From NCBI GenBank assembly GCA_000231825.2, contig JH720367.1, positions 321,037 through 385,036 of the forward strand: a stretch of 64,000 bases of DNA, read 5' to 3'. The notes under the pieces were generated by a model that worked only from the letters and a program-made list of their open reading frames with translations, was not told the origin of the DNA and made no database searches. Of the stretch, positions 23,201 to 34,809 are shown piece after piece (positions within the stretch are counted from its first letter, which is position 1; every line of letters starts with the position of its first letter). A program made the translations under genes and the position numbers. The stretch comes from Tetrahymena elliotti 4EA (Eukaryota > Ciliophora > Oligohymenophorea > Hymenostomatida > Tetrahymenidae).

Positions 23201-25853
23201 AGATTTGGATCAATTAGGACTTTAGAGATAAAACCATTAGGAAGGAAAGAAAAGTAATGATAGTGGGTTTGTAACATATTATGACTATTCTAATAATTAC
23301 AGCTATGATATAGAGATATCTCATGATTATCAATATAGTAATGCTTACAATACATGTTCCAAAAATGCAAATCTTTCATGTATTTGGGATTAAATCAGAA
23401 TGGCATTTTTTTATTCTAAATGGGAAAAGTTTATCTTAACTATTTTAAAGTATATATACCCTTATGGATACTACCTTTAGGGAGATATTTACAAAAAATA
23501 AAAGTGGAAAAAAATGAAAAAAATTATGAAAAAGTTTTAGTAAGATTTAAAATAAAAGAATAGTTCTATTAGGCTCAAATTTTCATGCACCTCCTGCTAT
23601 TGTTAGGCATATTTTGACATCGTAGATTATACTAAAACTGAGCTTTAGTGGGATATAGAGTCAAAGATGCCTTTGTGCTTACTTCTTTAGGGAAAAGGGT
23701 CATTCATGAGTCCTTTTTATCTAAATAGTCGTGATCCTTTGTTCGTCTTACTGATAACCTATCTAAAATCCAAAATAGACTTAAACTATTTAAAATGTGG
23801 AGAAGTAAATTAACATAGCAGATTAAGATCTGAAAAAAGTAATATTTTTAAGGAATGGGAAGAAATCCCTGGGCCTGGAGGAGCTTAGAAAAGAAACTAA
23901 AGTGATGAATTATAAAATCAGTAGATAGAAGAGACTGATTAATTGGATGATTAATAAATAATTAGAAGAAAAAGAAAACTTTCTTAGGTTGCAAGCTCTC
24001 TTTTATCAAGGACTTCCACTTTTGTAAGAAATAGATAAATATCTAAATTAGGATCTTTTCAGATGGTTGATATTGATAAAGAAGAATGTGATTTAAATAA
24101 ATCAGAAGAGACAGAATTTTCAGGTTGTCCTTATAATGTAGAGGAAGAAGAGGACCTTTCTTATCAATTAATTCATTTAGTTGAGTGCTTTTTTAATAAA
24201 TTAAATACCTATTCGAGGACTATATGTTACTCCTTAAAATTCAATGAGTACTTTTAATTTAAAATCTTTCAAAAATGTAATTTATTTATTTCAAATTAAA
24301 AGGTTTAGAAGAAGATTCTTAAGATTCATGAAGTTCATTTCAGATCATTAAGATATTTTTGAAATATTTGACATATACATTTAGGTCAATATTCATAAAA
24401 TTTAAAAAGAAGAACAAAAAAAAGAGAAGCTGGAGATGCAAGAGAAAAAATCATTTTTCCAAAGCTTTTAAGCTTTTGAAGAAGAATACTCTAGTGTTAT
24501 CATTCTTCCATAAAAAATTATACCTGGTTCAGTAGGTGAGAAATAATTAGAAAATCTTCTTGAGCAAACTTATGAACGTAAAAGATAGTATAATGATTTT
24601 GAGTATAAGATTTCTTTAATATTTTCGAAAGAAAAAATATATGAATTCAATAAGCAGTATGTTTAAAAGATGCCAACTATAAATAAGCAACTTGAGTGGA
24701 TATGCTAATCTAAGAAAAATTAAGTTAAGATATTGATTTAGCATGCTGAGTAAGAGAACTAATTTAAAAACTTAAATTAAATTTAAGAAAAAACTAAAAA
24801 GGAATTGGATACTTCTTAATCTAAAAATGAAGAAACTTTTGATTCAAACTTTGAAATGTATGAAGTTAAAGGCTTAAATGATGAAATAGTTGTAGTTGAT
24901 TATAGAAAGAATCATTAAATTGAAAGAGTGGGTTCTTCATCTAAACATAATTCTAATAGTTCAAAAATGAATAGAGGTTCAACATTTGGTAAATCATTTA
25001 ATGGTTCTGATGTTTTGGCTTCAAAGCATAACGAATAGCATTTCTTTTTAAACTAAAGTGTGAAAGAAGAAATTGAAGAGGAAAATAAAGAAGAAAAAGA
25101 AAATTTAGAAGAATACCATGGAGATTTTAATAATTTAGAGTCTAATGTAGAATAAAAGATAGGCTTGAAAGAAAAAATTTTTAAAATAGTTAATAAGTTA
25201 GTATTATTTTTCAGCTTATTCAAAGCAACTGTATTAACATATAGAATGGTTGATAATAAAATATTGAACAACAACTATTTTTTAAGGACAATTTTATTCT
25301 TATTTATTTTATCAAAACTGGTAAATATGATTCACTTTAAGCTTTTAAAATATATTCATTTACATATAAATAGACATTATTCTGGTTTGTCCACATAAGA
25401 CCTTTTGGTTTAATTATTGCAGGAGATTCTACAACTTATGATGATATTGTAATTACAATACAAGCATCTGTTTATCCCTTATCTTCAATAGTATCAGCTT
25501 TCTATCAAATTGTTTGGGTAAAAGATAATCAAATATTATTTTGATTTATTTAGGGTTTAAATTGAATATTTCAAATTGTAAAATTTATTTTTTTAATATT
25601 TATTTATTAATAGATTCTTAGATAAGACTAGCACAGTGGTAAACTCTGCATGATACTTAATACTATGGAAATATTTGCTTTAATCATAGTCATATCTTTA
25701 TAAATACCTTAAGTATTTTTCCACCTTGCTATTTATCAGAACTTCGTTCTAAATTTGGTATATTTATTTTCCAATTTAGTCTAAGGATATTTAGGCAGCA
25801 TCTATCTTTTAAAAAATTAAGAAAAATGTATCAAACTTAGTGATGAATATTGA
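20286..25853 (+). CDS. Large multi-pass membrane protein with glycine-rich solenoid ectodomain
   Basis: Seven-exon gene of 1,732 residues. Introns: 21866-21918, 22188-22237, 22325-22386, 24248-24302, 25321-25373, 25518-25613. A clear signal peptide (MRFNLIAFLLFCLFQSIFG) is followed by about 450 residues of short repeated beta-strand segments rich in Ile, Asn and Ser, as in pectin-lyase-like solenoids. A glycine-rich block comes next (GGPGGSHGSPGG, EGSGGGGYVV, GEGGGGRIKV), then a small Cys motif region (CQPGYQPKWGQFICEQCPYG). A membrane segment lies at IIYFVVVLIVSILLNLIVICI, about 22910-22975, followed by a 700-residue charged cytosolic region. Near the C-terminus four or five further hydrophobic segments surround a conserved-looking RPFGLIIAGDSTTYDDIV motif. 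This resembles a large ciliate family of uncharacterised surface proteins. Role unknown; adhesion or sensing is only a guess. Confidence 0.85.
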
Positions 25854-26381
25854 ATTAGTATAATATCAATTAACGATTATTTTAATATTATTTTTTAATA
25901 GAGAGATGATGTATAATTTTATAATCATAAATAAATTTAATTTGTAAATTAATATAAAAAATAAAATTAAATAAAGTTCATTATTAAAATACTGGAAATT
26001 TTCTAATCTAGAATGTATTCCAGTGATAAGTATTCGTTATTTGTATAATTTTTTATTTTCTTGAAGAGAATGCTTTTTATTTTTTAATTTAAATACTTGA
26101 TTTGATTTGATTTAGTAGATTGCAAAATAAAATTTTGGCAGAAAATAAAATTTATTGAGTTACAAATAAAAATTTAAATTCTGCTATAAATCTCTATCTA
26201 TTTGAAAAAATTAATTGCTTGTTTGAAAAAATACTTATAAAGCTTTTTTTAATTTATAACTTTCAAGAAAGTGAAATCTTTTAATCAATTCTTAAATATT
26301 TTAATCAGTCACTAAATAATTTAATACGAAAATTTTATAACCAACTAACTAGCAAGCTTTCATAAATAATAAGTACAAATT
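25854..26381. other. Intergenic spacer
   Basis: AT-rich spacer between two + strand genes. I see no extra gene or RNA. Confidence 0.6.
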
Positions 26382-28235
26382 ATGGGAAATCAATTAGGAT
26401 AAACAATTTAAAGTAGATAGTTTGTTGACTAAAATCTTAAAGATTTTGAGTACTAAACTATATTTGTAGAAGAAATAGAAGACAAATGCTTTGGGTAGGT
26501 TAGAATACACAAGAGAAGAAATTGCTTCTAAGGAAATGGAAATGTTTTTATTATGGAAAAAGCAAATCATCTTGATTAGAAAGTAGAATATGCATAGCTT
26601 TATGCTGAATCCTAAGCACGTCTAGAGTTATAGCATAAAAATTTGTTACAGTTTTTAGGATACGATTTTGTTAACTAAAAAGATTTTTGTGCAACATCTT
26701 TAAGAAGTAGACTCTTTTTTGAATATTACTATCATGATCTTGGTTTAGAAGTATAAAGAAGAAGCGATTGTTCAGTAAAATTCTATTTAAAAAATAATTT
26801 TTAAGATTAAGGGTTTCTTTTTAGTCTATTGATCTGTTTCATTTAATAATTTGAGTGAAGGATTTATCTTTATCTTTTTATTTTATAATTAATATAGGAG
26901 TACTTTAATGAGGATGAATTGTGGTACATCTTAGATTCCTTAGTTTAAGTGTGTAGCTTTTTGTAAGAAAATCAACTTTATCATGGAGATTTAAGACCAC
27001 AGAGTGTTAAACTAACTTAAGAAGGCTTTGTGAAAATAGGTGATCATGGATTAATAAATCCTTTGAAAAATGGATTTTACAAGACTCTTATTAGAGCTGA
27101 AAATGGTTATTTGAGCCCTGAATAACTTTCATATTTAATGTTGGGTTTAACTGAGGCAAAATATAATGTGTTTAAACAAGAAGTATTTACATTAGGACTT
27201 ACTATCTTATAAAGTGCTACACTTAGAGATGTTTCATAAGTTTATGATTGGGATAAGATGCTCATAAAGGTAGACATTTTAAAGTAGCTTGTTGAATTTG
27301 CTGCTAATTTTTATAGCTAAGAATTTATTGCTGTTATTAATTTAATGCTATAACTAGAAGATAATTACCGTCCTGACTTTATATAATTAAGACAATATGT
27401 AAAAAATGAGAATAACAATCGTCCTGGCTTATTAGTTAATCAAGCTCCTATATAGTAATAGACAATAGCTCCCTAAGTCTTTAACCAACCTTCAAACTTA
27501 GTAAACACTAACAATCCCTTAGTTATATAAAGTCCTCCTATCAATAATTAATTGATTTAAACCTCTACACTCTATCCAGGAGCTTTATAATCAGGGGTCA
27601 ATGTAACCAGTCATTTATTATAGTAGTATCCTCCTCAAATTCAATAAACTATTATACCATAAGTTAACCCTCATTTACAAAGTACTGTTGTAGTTCCAGG
27701 TCTTAATCAAACTTTATTACCTCAAAGTTAGGTTTTAATTCATCCTCCAACACAAAATATTGTATAATCATAAGTTATAGTTCAAAGACCAGTAATTCAG
27801 TCTCATAGTTAACAAATTCCTGTTTAGACTGTTATTAAAAGTTAACCATTAGTCTCTAATTAATAACCAATGAACTAACTACCTCGTGTGATGTCTAATA
27901 ATACTTTGATCACTAATTAAGTTTAGTAACCATAATAAATCTTTTACAAATAAGATACTTTTGGAAATTATTAAGAAGAATCAGCAGAAACTTATAAAAA
28001 GTCAGTAAAATTTAATGAAAATACAGATATATTGACAGAAACGTATAAGGTAAGATAAAGTCATCAAAATGAATATTCAAACTTAAAACGCTCTTAAATT
28101 TAATTTAATACTGATCTTGATAGACGTGTTCAAGAAGCCTTAGAAATGACTAAATAAACTATTAAGAAAAATTAACAAGTTCCCAATATTTTTAGTGAAG
28201 ATTCTCCAATTAAAAAATACGACCACAAAGTATGA
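26382..28235 (+). CDS. Divergent kinase-like protein, possible pseudokinase, N-myristoylation signal
   Basis: Two-exon gene (intron 26775-26897), 576 residues. The N-terminus MGNQLGQT fits an N-myristoylation signal. Residues 20-330 follow a protein-kinase layout, but key motifs are altered. No glycine-rich loop is obvious. The catalytic loop reads YHGDLRPQSVKL: HGD instead of HRD, and Ser where the Mg-binding Asn is expected. The DFG position reads GDHG. The catalytic Asp and the DFG Asp are kept, so weak activity cannot be excluded. An APE-like site is seen as LSPEQL. Residues 345-500 are Gln/Pro/Val-rich and disordered, and the C-terminus is charged. The start resembles Vps15, but the HEAT and WD40 parts of that family are absent. 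Best description: a membrane-anchored pseudokinase-like regulator of unknown partner. Confidence 0.75.
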
Positions 28236-29079
28236 TGAATATATTTAATAATTATCTTCTTCAATAATTCTATTTATATTACTTATTGATTGTTTACTTT
28301 TCATAAAATGTTGATAAAAAAGTTAAAAATATTTCCAGTTAACTTTCATTTATATTTTTAATGTAGTTTTCAATTTAAAAATAATTTTTTTATTTTATTT
28401 TTTAGATATTTTACTTTTTTTAAATTAAAAAAAATATTTCTTAATATTTGTTTATTCATCTTTTTGTTTGTAAAAATATTACAACTTATTTTATTTTTGC
28501 AAATTAAATGAGTCATCAAAATTATAAATTGTTAAATTTTTTTTTAAAAAAATTCTTTAATTATTTATATTTTATATTTTTTTAATCATATTTATTATTT
28601 GAAAATTTTTGATATATTTTTAATCAAATTTAAAATAAATTTATTTGATGATGTACATTAAAATTACGATGTAGTATTTACTTAAAATTATGAATTTGAG
28701 AAAAAATAATTTATTTGTTTAATTTATTCTATTGATTTAAGTTGAATTAATTTTGAAAAAATTGTTCTTTTTTTCAAAAATTTTTTAATTAAATAAATTT
28801 ATGTATGGTAGCTAAAACAAATAAATTTAAAAAAAATAAATTGAAATCTTTGAAAATTTGAAATAAAAAGATTATGAATCTTTGAGTGTTTGCTTCAAAA
28901 TTGATAAATAAAATGTGTTTTCTATACTAATTTTTTAATTGGTAAAATAAACAAAACATTTGGTCATTGTTAAATTATTTGAATTTTATCTTTATAAAAA
29001 ATAAATAAATTTTGTAACTAATTTTTTTGTCTCTTTCTTAAATTTTAGATTGAGCTATTTTAAAAATTTTAAAAAGCAT
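28236..29079. other. Intergenic spacer, convergent genes
   Basis: Extremely AT-rich (long poly-T and poly-A stretches) between convergent genes. Nothing else recognised. Confidence 0.6.
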
Positions 29080-31411
29080 TCAATCTAATTAAGAAAGAGG
29101 ACCAAACTACTCTTAGTGAAAATCCTCTAGACCTCCTGGAATAAATTTGGATTGTACATAAATTTAACCAGCAAATAAATTTAAATTAGTTTTATAATGT
29201 AGGTCATAATAATTATTAATAAGCCATTTACCTGGCTAATCAATAAGAATACTTAGATCTAAATTTATCTCACCCATATATATTTTATTTGATTTATCAT
29301 TTTGCTATAAATCATATAATTTTACTGATAGTATAGGTTTATGTCCAATATTTAAATCTAGTTTGTGATTCGAGTCATGGAACCAAGTAGGTTCTTCTGG
29401 AACTTTTGAATGAGGATCATATATTTCAGTTATTTTTCCTTCATCACCAGTAATTGCATACTCCACAAAAGGTGATTAAATTTTTAAGTTGGTATCTTAT
29501 GCATGTTATAGTTTGCGAGCTTTGATTATTACAACTCTAAGTGTCCCTTATATTCTGTAAAGTTGATTGCTTAAACTCAAAATTAATTTTTGTATTACGC
29601 TCTGATGCTTTTCGTTTTCTTGATTTAAATCTACTGATGCCATTATGTCTTTTTAATTAGAATGTGTAAGCTTTTTATCATAATTGCTATTTAGAGTTGC
29701 TTCTATACTTTCTGATTATTACTGTAAAAGACTACTATTCTATATTTTTATCAATGAATATTTTACTTAAATATATAGTTTTGCCTGCTAAAACATTTCT
29801 TAGCAGTCAAAATAACTGTTTATAGACCACTCACCCTCTTTATGAAAAATAGGTGCAAGAGGTATCTTGAATGTAGCCAGATCTATTCTTTTCTGCTAAT
29901 TACTAGAATAGCTTAGTTCAAAAATATTAGCACATAAATTTAATGGCTTTTTGTTTATTTCTTCAAATAATTTTTCTGTTTCTTTCGGAACTAAAAGTAC
30001 TAGCTTTTTCTTAAGATAATACCAATCAGGTTCATTATTATTATAAATAGGTTAGGTAACTATTTTTTAATCTTTCATTCCTTCCAAATATACTTCACAA
30101 GTTGTATTCATGCAGAGAGGCAAATTTCTAGCACTCATTATATTTATGTAAATAAAGCTCTTTTAATAAGCCCCCATATTCATAGATTAAACAACAGAAA
30201 TTTTCATTTACTCTTAATTGCTGAATACTAAATCTTAAATATTTTTTTTATATTCAGGTTATTCTTCTTTAGGTAACATAAAATTTAAAAGTTATTCTTT
30301 AAGCTAAGATTAAACATTATAATTAGATTGTATAATAGTTAAGTTGGATTATTCAAAATCATCCCCATCTAAAAAGTTGTAATTATAAAGCAAATTATCA
30401 TTTTTAACTTCATTTTCTGCTATATCAATTTATTTAAAATCATCATTTAAATCCTAAAAAAGTAACTTATCTGGAAATATAGTTGTTTATTAATTTTATT
30501 CTATTTGTAATTATTATTAATTATTATTTTGCTGCAAAGTTTATAAAATATTTAAGCCACTCAACTTATTGTTTAAAGTTAAATCATTTTAAAAATTTGT
30601 TAGACATGTCTAGTTTTATGTTTGTTGAGATGCATAGTCTTTATTAAAATTAGCTTGAGATTCGTTTTTCTTTTTCTAATATGTTGTATTTAGATCAAGA
30701 TCATTTGTTTTCTGTTTTTATATACCATTCAAACTACTATTCTTTTCTAACTTCTCTGATATTTTATTCTTTAATTGCTAATCAATATCTTGGAATTTTA
30801 TTTTTACAGATTCAACCATATCCACTTCTTAGTTTTATTAATCATTTTAAATTTACTTAGTTGGTATGCTAGATTGAAGACTAAATTTAAAATTATCTGA
30901 TTTTTAACTTTAGTTTGAGCTCACATTTTCAAATAGCCTAATATTATGCATGTCTTATGCAATATCGTTTGAATTTTATTGCTTCATAAATATATTAACT
31001 AATTCACTTGGCTGCCTTTATACTTCTATTTGAGTGCTCCTATTCTAACTATTTGATTGAATGGAACTACCTCTTACAATAGTAAAATTTTATGAGGTTT
31101 GCTCCTTTTTAAACTAGTAGGTCTCAAAGAGACTATTATACATTTATAACTCTTGCTGAGTTTAAGTAATTTCCTACCGCTTAGGTCCTTCATAAATGAA
31201 ATTACTTCCCTTTTTTATGGAAATTAAATATTTCAATTTTTCTATATGAATAATCACAAAAGCTAGTTACTTTTAACTTAGATTCGAAATATAGCATCCC
31301 ATAATATAAGATATCTTATGGCTTATCTTTTAATATGTTTAAAGTCAGATCTCTAACTATATCATGAAATCCAGCAGGTACTGGAAATAAGTTCTACCTA
31401 CTGTTATTCAT
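29080..31411 (-). CDS. RIIa docking domain plus two C2 domains
   Basis: Two-exon gene (intron 31210-31270), 756 residues, ATG 31411, TGA 29082-29080. Residues 8-47 (VPAGFHDIVRDLTLNILKD, then ILYYGMLYF) match the RIIa/R2D2 dimerisation and docking fold. That fold is known from PKA regulatory subunits and ropporin, and in cilia it sits on AKAPs such as radial spoke protein 3. A Gln/Asn-rich linker of about 340 residues follows. Two C2-like beta sandwiches come next: about 390-500 (FIYINIMSARNLPL, CEVYLEGMKDQKIV) and about 595-735 (TLRVVIIKARKLQHA, SPFVEYAITGDEGK, ILSVKLYDLQQND). The usual calcium-binding Asp cluster is not obvious in the first C2. Inference: a dimeric adaptor that joins an AKAP-like helix to membranes or partners, plausibly ciliary. 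Domain calls are firm for RIIa, moderate for C2. Confidence 0.82.
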
Positions 31412-31741
31412 TGAAACACAAAAAAAAAATAAAAGCTAAAAAAAAAACTTAAATTTTTATAGAATATTAATCTTTCAATATTTCAGTCGTATTTTTTCGG
31501 ATTCAAAATATAAAGCATTTACATATTAAAATTAAAGAATATATTTATTAGTATCCAATAAAGGAAAATAACAAGCATTCTTTAAGAATAAATAGAGAAA
31601 AGATTTAACACATATTTGAAAATAAAATTTATATAAATTTAAATGGTGGAATTTTTAAACAAAAAAAACTATCAGTTTTTATGGAAAAAAAAATCAAAAC
31701 CAACACAATTCACATCTAAATATGCAATTTAGCGTTTAAGA
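31412..31741. other. Intergenic spacer
   Basis: AT-rich spacer of about 330 bp between two - strand genes. It should contain the promoter of the RIIa/C2 gene. No other feature seen. Confidence 0.55.
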
Positions 31742-33731
31742 TCATGAAAATGTTTTATTTTTATAAAATTAAGGTTTCTATTAAAGTTATTTCAATTTTT
31801 ATAAAATTAAATTCTTGATGAAATCATTTGGTAGAGTAAATTATTGATAAAATTCATTAAATTTCATTGTCTTATATTGGTTAATACTCAAAGAATCAGA
31901 GTGTATTAAACATAATGATAACATAGTCTACAAGAATGTTTTATGAATCATCAGATCTGGAGTGATATTGTTTAATATACCATTAAAGCGAGTAATAAAA
32001 TACTAAGCCATATAAGATCTATAATTTTCTATCACACTATTTAGATTTTGATTTTCTGTAATCAATCTTTATAATTCTTAAATTTAAGCTTAGAAGTAAT
32101 AATTATTTTGATAGAAAATTTGATAGCTTTATATTTTTACTTGAATCTAATCTTTTAAAAACTGGCACTGCTTTTCAGCTTCTTTAAGTTCTTCTTAGAT
32201 GATCCCTTGGGTATATAAATATTAATTGCTAGATTTATAATTAGGGTTAGAAGGCATTTATAGAGGGTTTTCTTCTTAAATTTTTTATTAACTAAATTGT
32301 AAAGCTAACTTATAATGAAGAACTAATAAAATCAAAATATAATCAAGATGAATTTCTTAAACCCCTAGGTTTTCGAACTCCTTGTAAACATGGTAAAGAT
32401 TACTTAGTGTAATTTTTGAAAAGACTGCTACGTTTCTTATAAATAAAAAATATTGGTCAATTTCATTGATCATATTTTCTTTCTCTTAGTAAGTAGTCTC
32501 CTTTATTTTTTAAAATAATTATTAGTTGATTGATTCTGATAGAAGATTTAAAATTTACATTAACTAATTTATTTTGAGGATGAAAGGATTAAATTTTAGT
32601 TACTTGAATACATCTCTTTTTTAAGTCTTGTAAACCTACTTGAATGCTCTTACTAATTACATCATTTTCTTCATATTTGTTGTTATCTTCCATTTCAATA
32701 ATTTTAAACATTTTATGATTTAATAGCTCATCAATACTAATTCTATTTTCTTCTTTGTATTCCATCATACTTTTGATAGCTTATTTCGTTTCATAAGAAA
32801 CTGAGAATGTGTGCTTTTAGGGGAATTCAATCCATTATGTTCCATATTTGTTAAGGTTTTTCATGTAATTTATAACATCTTCCCTAGTATTAGGTTTTCC
32901 AGGGACATAGCCGTAAATCATTTAGTAAAGCATCACACCTAAACTATAAATATCTGTTTTATAACTATATTTGCAATGCTCTTCCATTATGTAAACCTAA
33001 GGAGATGCATACATAGGAGTACCTTTTTCAGTAAAATAAAATCAATTCATTTTACAATTCTTAAAATAAATTATGTTTTAAAATGACTTAAATTGTGTAA
33101 ATTTGAGCAATAAATTGAATTAATTACATTTGTAAGTCTACTCAATTGAAACTTCATTGTCATCTAAGTATTTGGCAAAACCAAAATCTGCAATTAGAGC
33201 AACACCAGAATGAATCAAAATATTTTCAGGCTTAATATCTCTATGAATCAAATTCTTACTAAATATATATTCATAATATCCTACACAAATCATTTTAAAA
33301 ATGTTCAAAATATAAGGTTCATTAACTTTTTCTTTATTTCTGTTTAAATATTGAGTAAGATTCCCTTGATTGCAATATTATAATATATAATAGATGTTTT
33401 TTGGGCTTCTAACAAAACTAATCATAGGAACAATATAGTTTCCCTATGCCATCATGAGCAATCTACCTTCATCTAACAATTATTTTAGCTGATCTTCATT
33501 TAATTTTTCAATAGGGATAATCTTACAAGCATATTTTACGAAACGATCTTACTCTCTCCAACAAACATAAACTTCTCCAAAAGTACCTTTGCCTAATGAA
33601 TTACTTTTATCTATAATGAACTCGCCAATCTTTTTGTAATCTCCAAAATTATTTGTTGAAAATCTAGGATACTTTAAAATCATTATTTTGAAAGATTTTG
33701 ATAAATATGAAAAATATTTTAAACATACCAT
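31742..33731 (-). CDS. Serine/threonine protein kinase, ULK-like
   Basis: Three-exon gene (introns 33023-33127 and 32501-32603), 593 residues. Residues 40-320 form a complete protein kinase domain: glycine loop LGKGTFGEVY (46-55), ATP-anchoring lysine in YACKII (K70), catalytic loop HRDIKPEN (163-170), DFG (182-184) and an APE-equivalent at MYASPQ. All catalytic residues are present, so it should be active. The motif set (DFGFAK, TDIYSLGVMLYQM) looks most like the ULK/CAMK-related kinases expanded in ciliates. Residues 330-593 are helical and Gln-rich without a recognised domain. The ATG at 33731 is the first in frame; an internal Met at residue 17 is a possible alternative. It is paralogous in layout to the next kinase on the same strand. 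Confidence 0.9.
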
Positions 33732-34809
33732 AATAAAAGAAGATTTTGCCCTTTTTTTTTCCTTCCTATTTTCCTATTTAGATATAAAATTTTTTAAATA
33801 TTATTCTTAGATGCTTTAGTATTTATTATCTAATCTTTAATATTAAAAATTTTAAAGATTTAATTAAATGAATCAAAATATATAAACATGAATTCTATTG
33901 ATGAAAATATAATAGATTGGTATTAGAATATTTAAATCTATATATCTAGAGGCTCTTTTCTTTACAATTAGCTTAAATATATCACTAACTAACCTCTCTT
34001 ATTAAATTTAAATAACTACATGTTTATAAATTGTAGCAAGGCAAAGTTTCGCAATATATAAATAAGAATATTTTAAAAAAATAAAGTTAATAATTTTCAG
34101 ATAATTCATTTAATAATTTCATAACAAATAATACTATACTTTTTCTATCTTTATTTTCTCATCTCTTTTGGGTGATATATTCATTTTAATAATGTCTAGA
34201 AACTCAAGAGTAGATATACTTACTTTCCAGAAATATAAAAAAAATATTTAGATGTAGCATTTTACTAAAAGAAGCAACTGTGATAAACCAGATACTTGAG
34301 TAGTAGATAAAAAATGTGAGATTATAAAAAATTAATATCGAATTAAAATGAAATTGAGTGTAAAACATAAAATTTTACAAAAATAATATTAAAACATTTT
34401 TTTTCAATATTATAAATAATTTTGGTTGGTAAGCGATATATTTTAACTGTCTAAAAATCATCAAAATATTCTAATAACTTAGAACTGAAACAATAGTTAC
34501 AGGTAATTAAAATTAAATTTTGTTTTAGAAAATTATCTTAATCTTTTTTTAAATAAATAAATTTTGCTAATCTTTTTTTATTTTTCAAACTTGTAATCAT
34601 AATTGTTAAAAATTTTTTGAATAAGGTATGAAGAATTTACTAAATTTTTAAATTAAAATATTCCAAATATGTTTGTTTAAACATTTATTTATTTAGCAGA
34701 TAGATTTAAACAATATTTAAAACAAAAAATAAATAAATAAAATGATTACATACATAATTTTTAAGAATTCTAAAGGAAAATGTGAATGAATCCTTTTTGT
34801 TTTTTTAAT
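33732..34809. other. Intergenic spacer between tandem kinases
   Basis: AT-rich DNA. A 95-codon frame (33888-34175, +) exists under the ciliate code, but its composition is not protein-like and it lacks support. Otherwise nothing seen. Confidence 0.5.

Noticed and set aside
24241..24365. In-frame TGA in the large membrane-protein gene
   Set aside because: A 55-nt intron at 24248-24302 removes the conflict and makes the total a whole number of codons.
33888..34175. 95-codon frame between the two kinases under the ciliate code
   Set aside because: With only one stop codon, frames of this length arise by chance in AT-rich spacer; composition is not protein-like.
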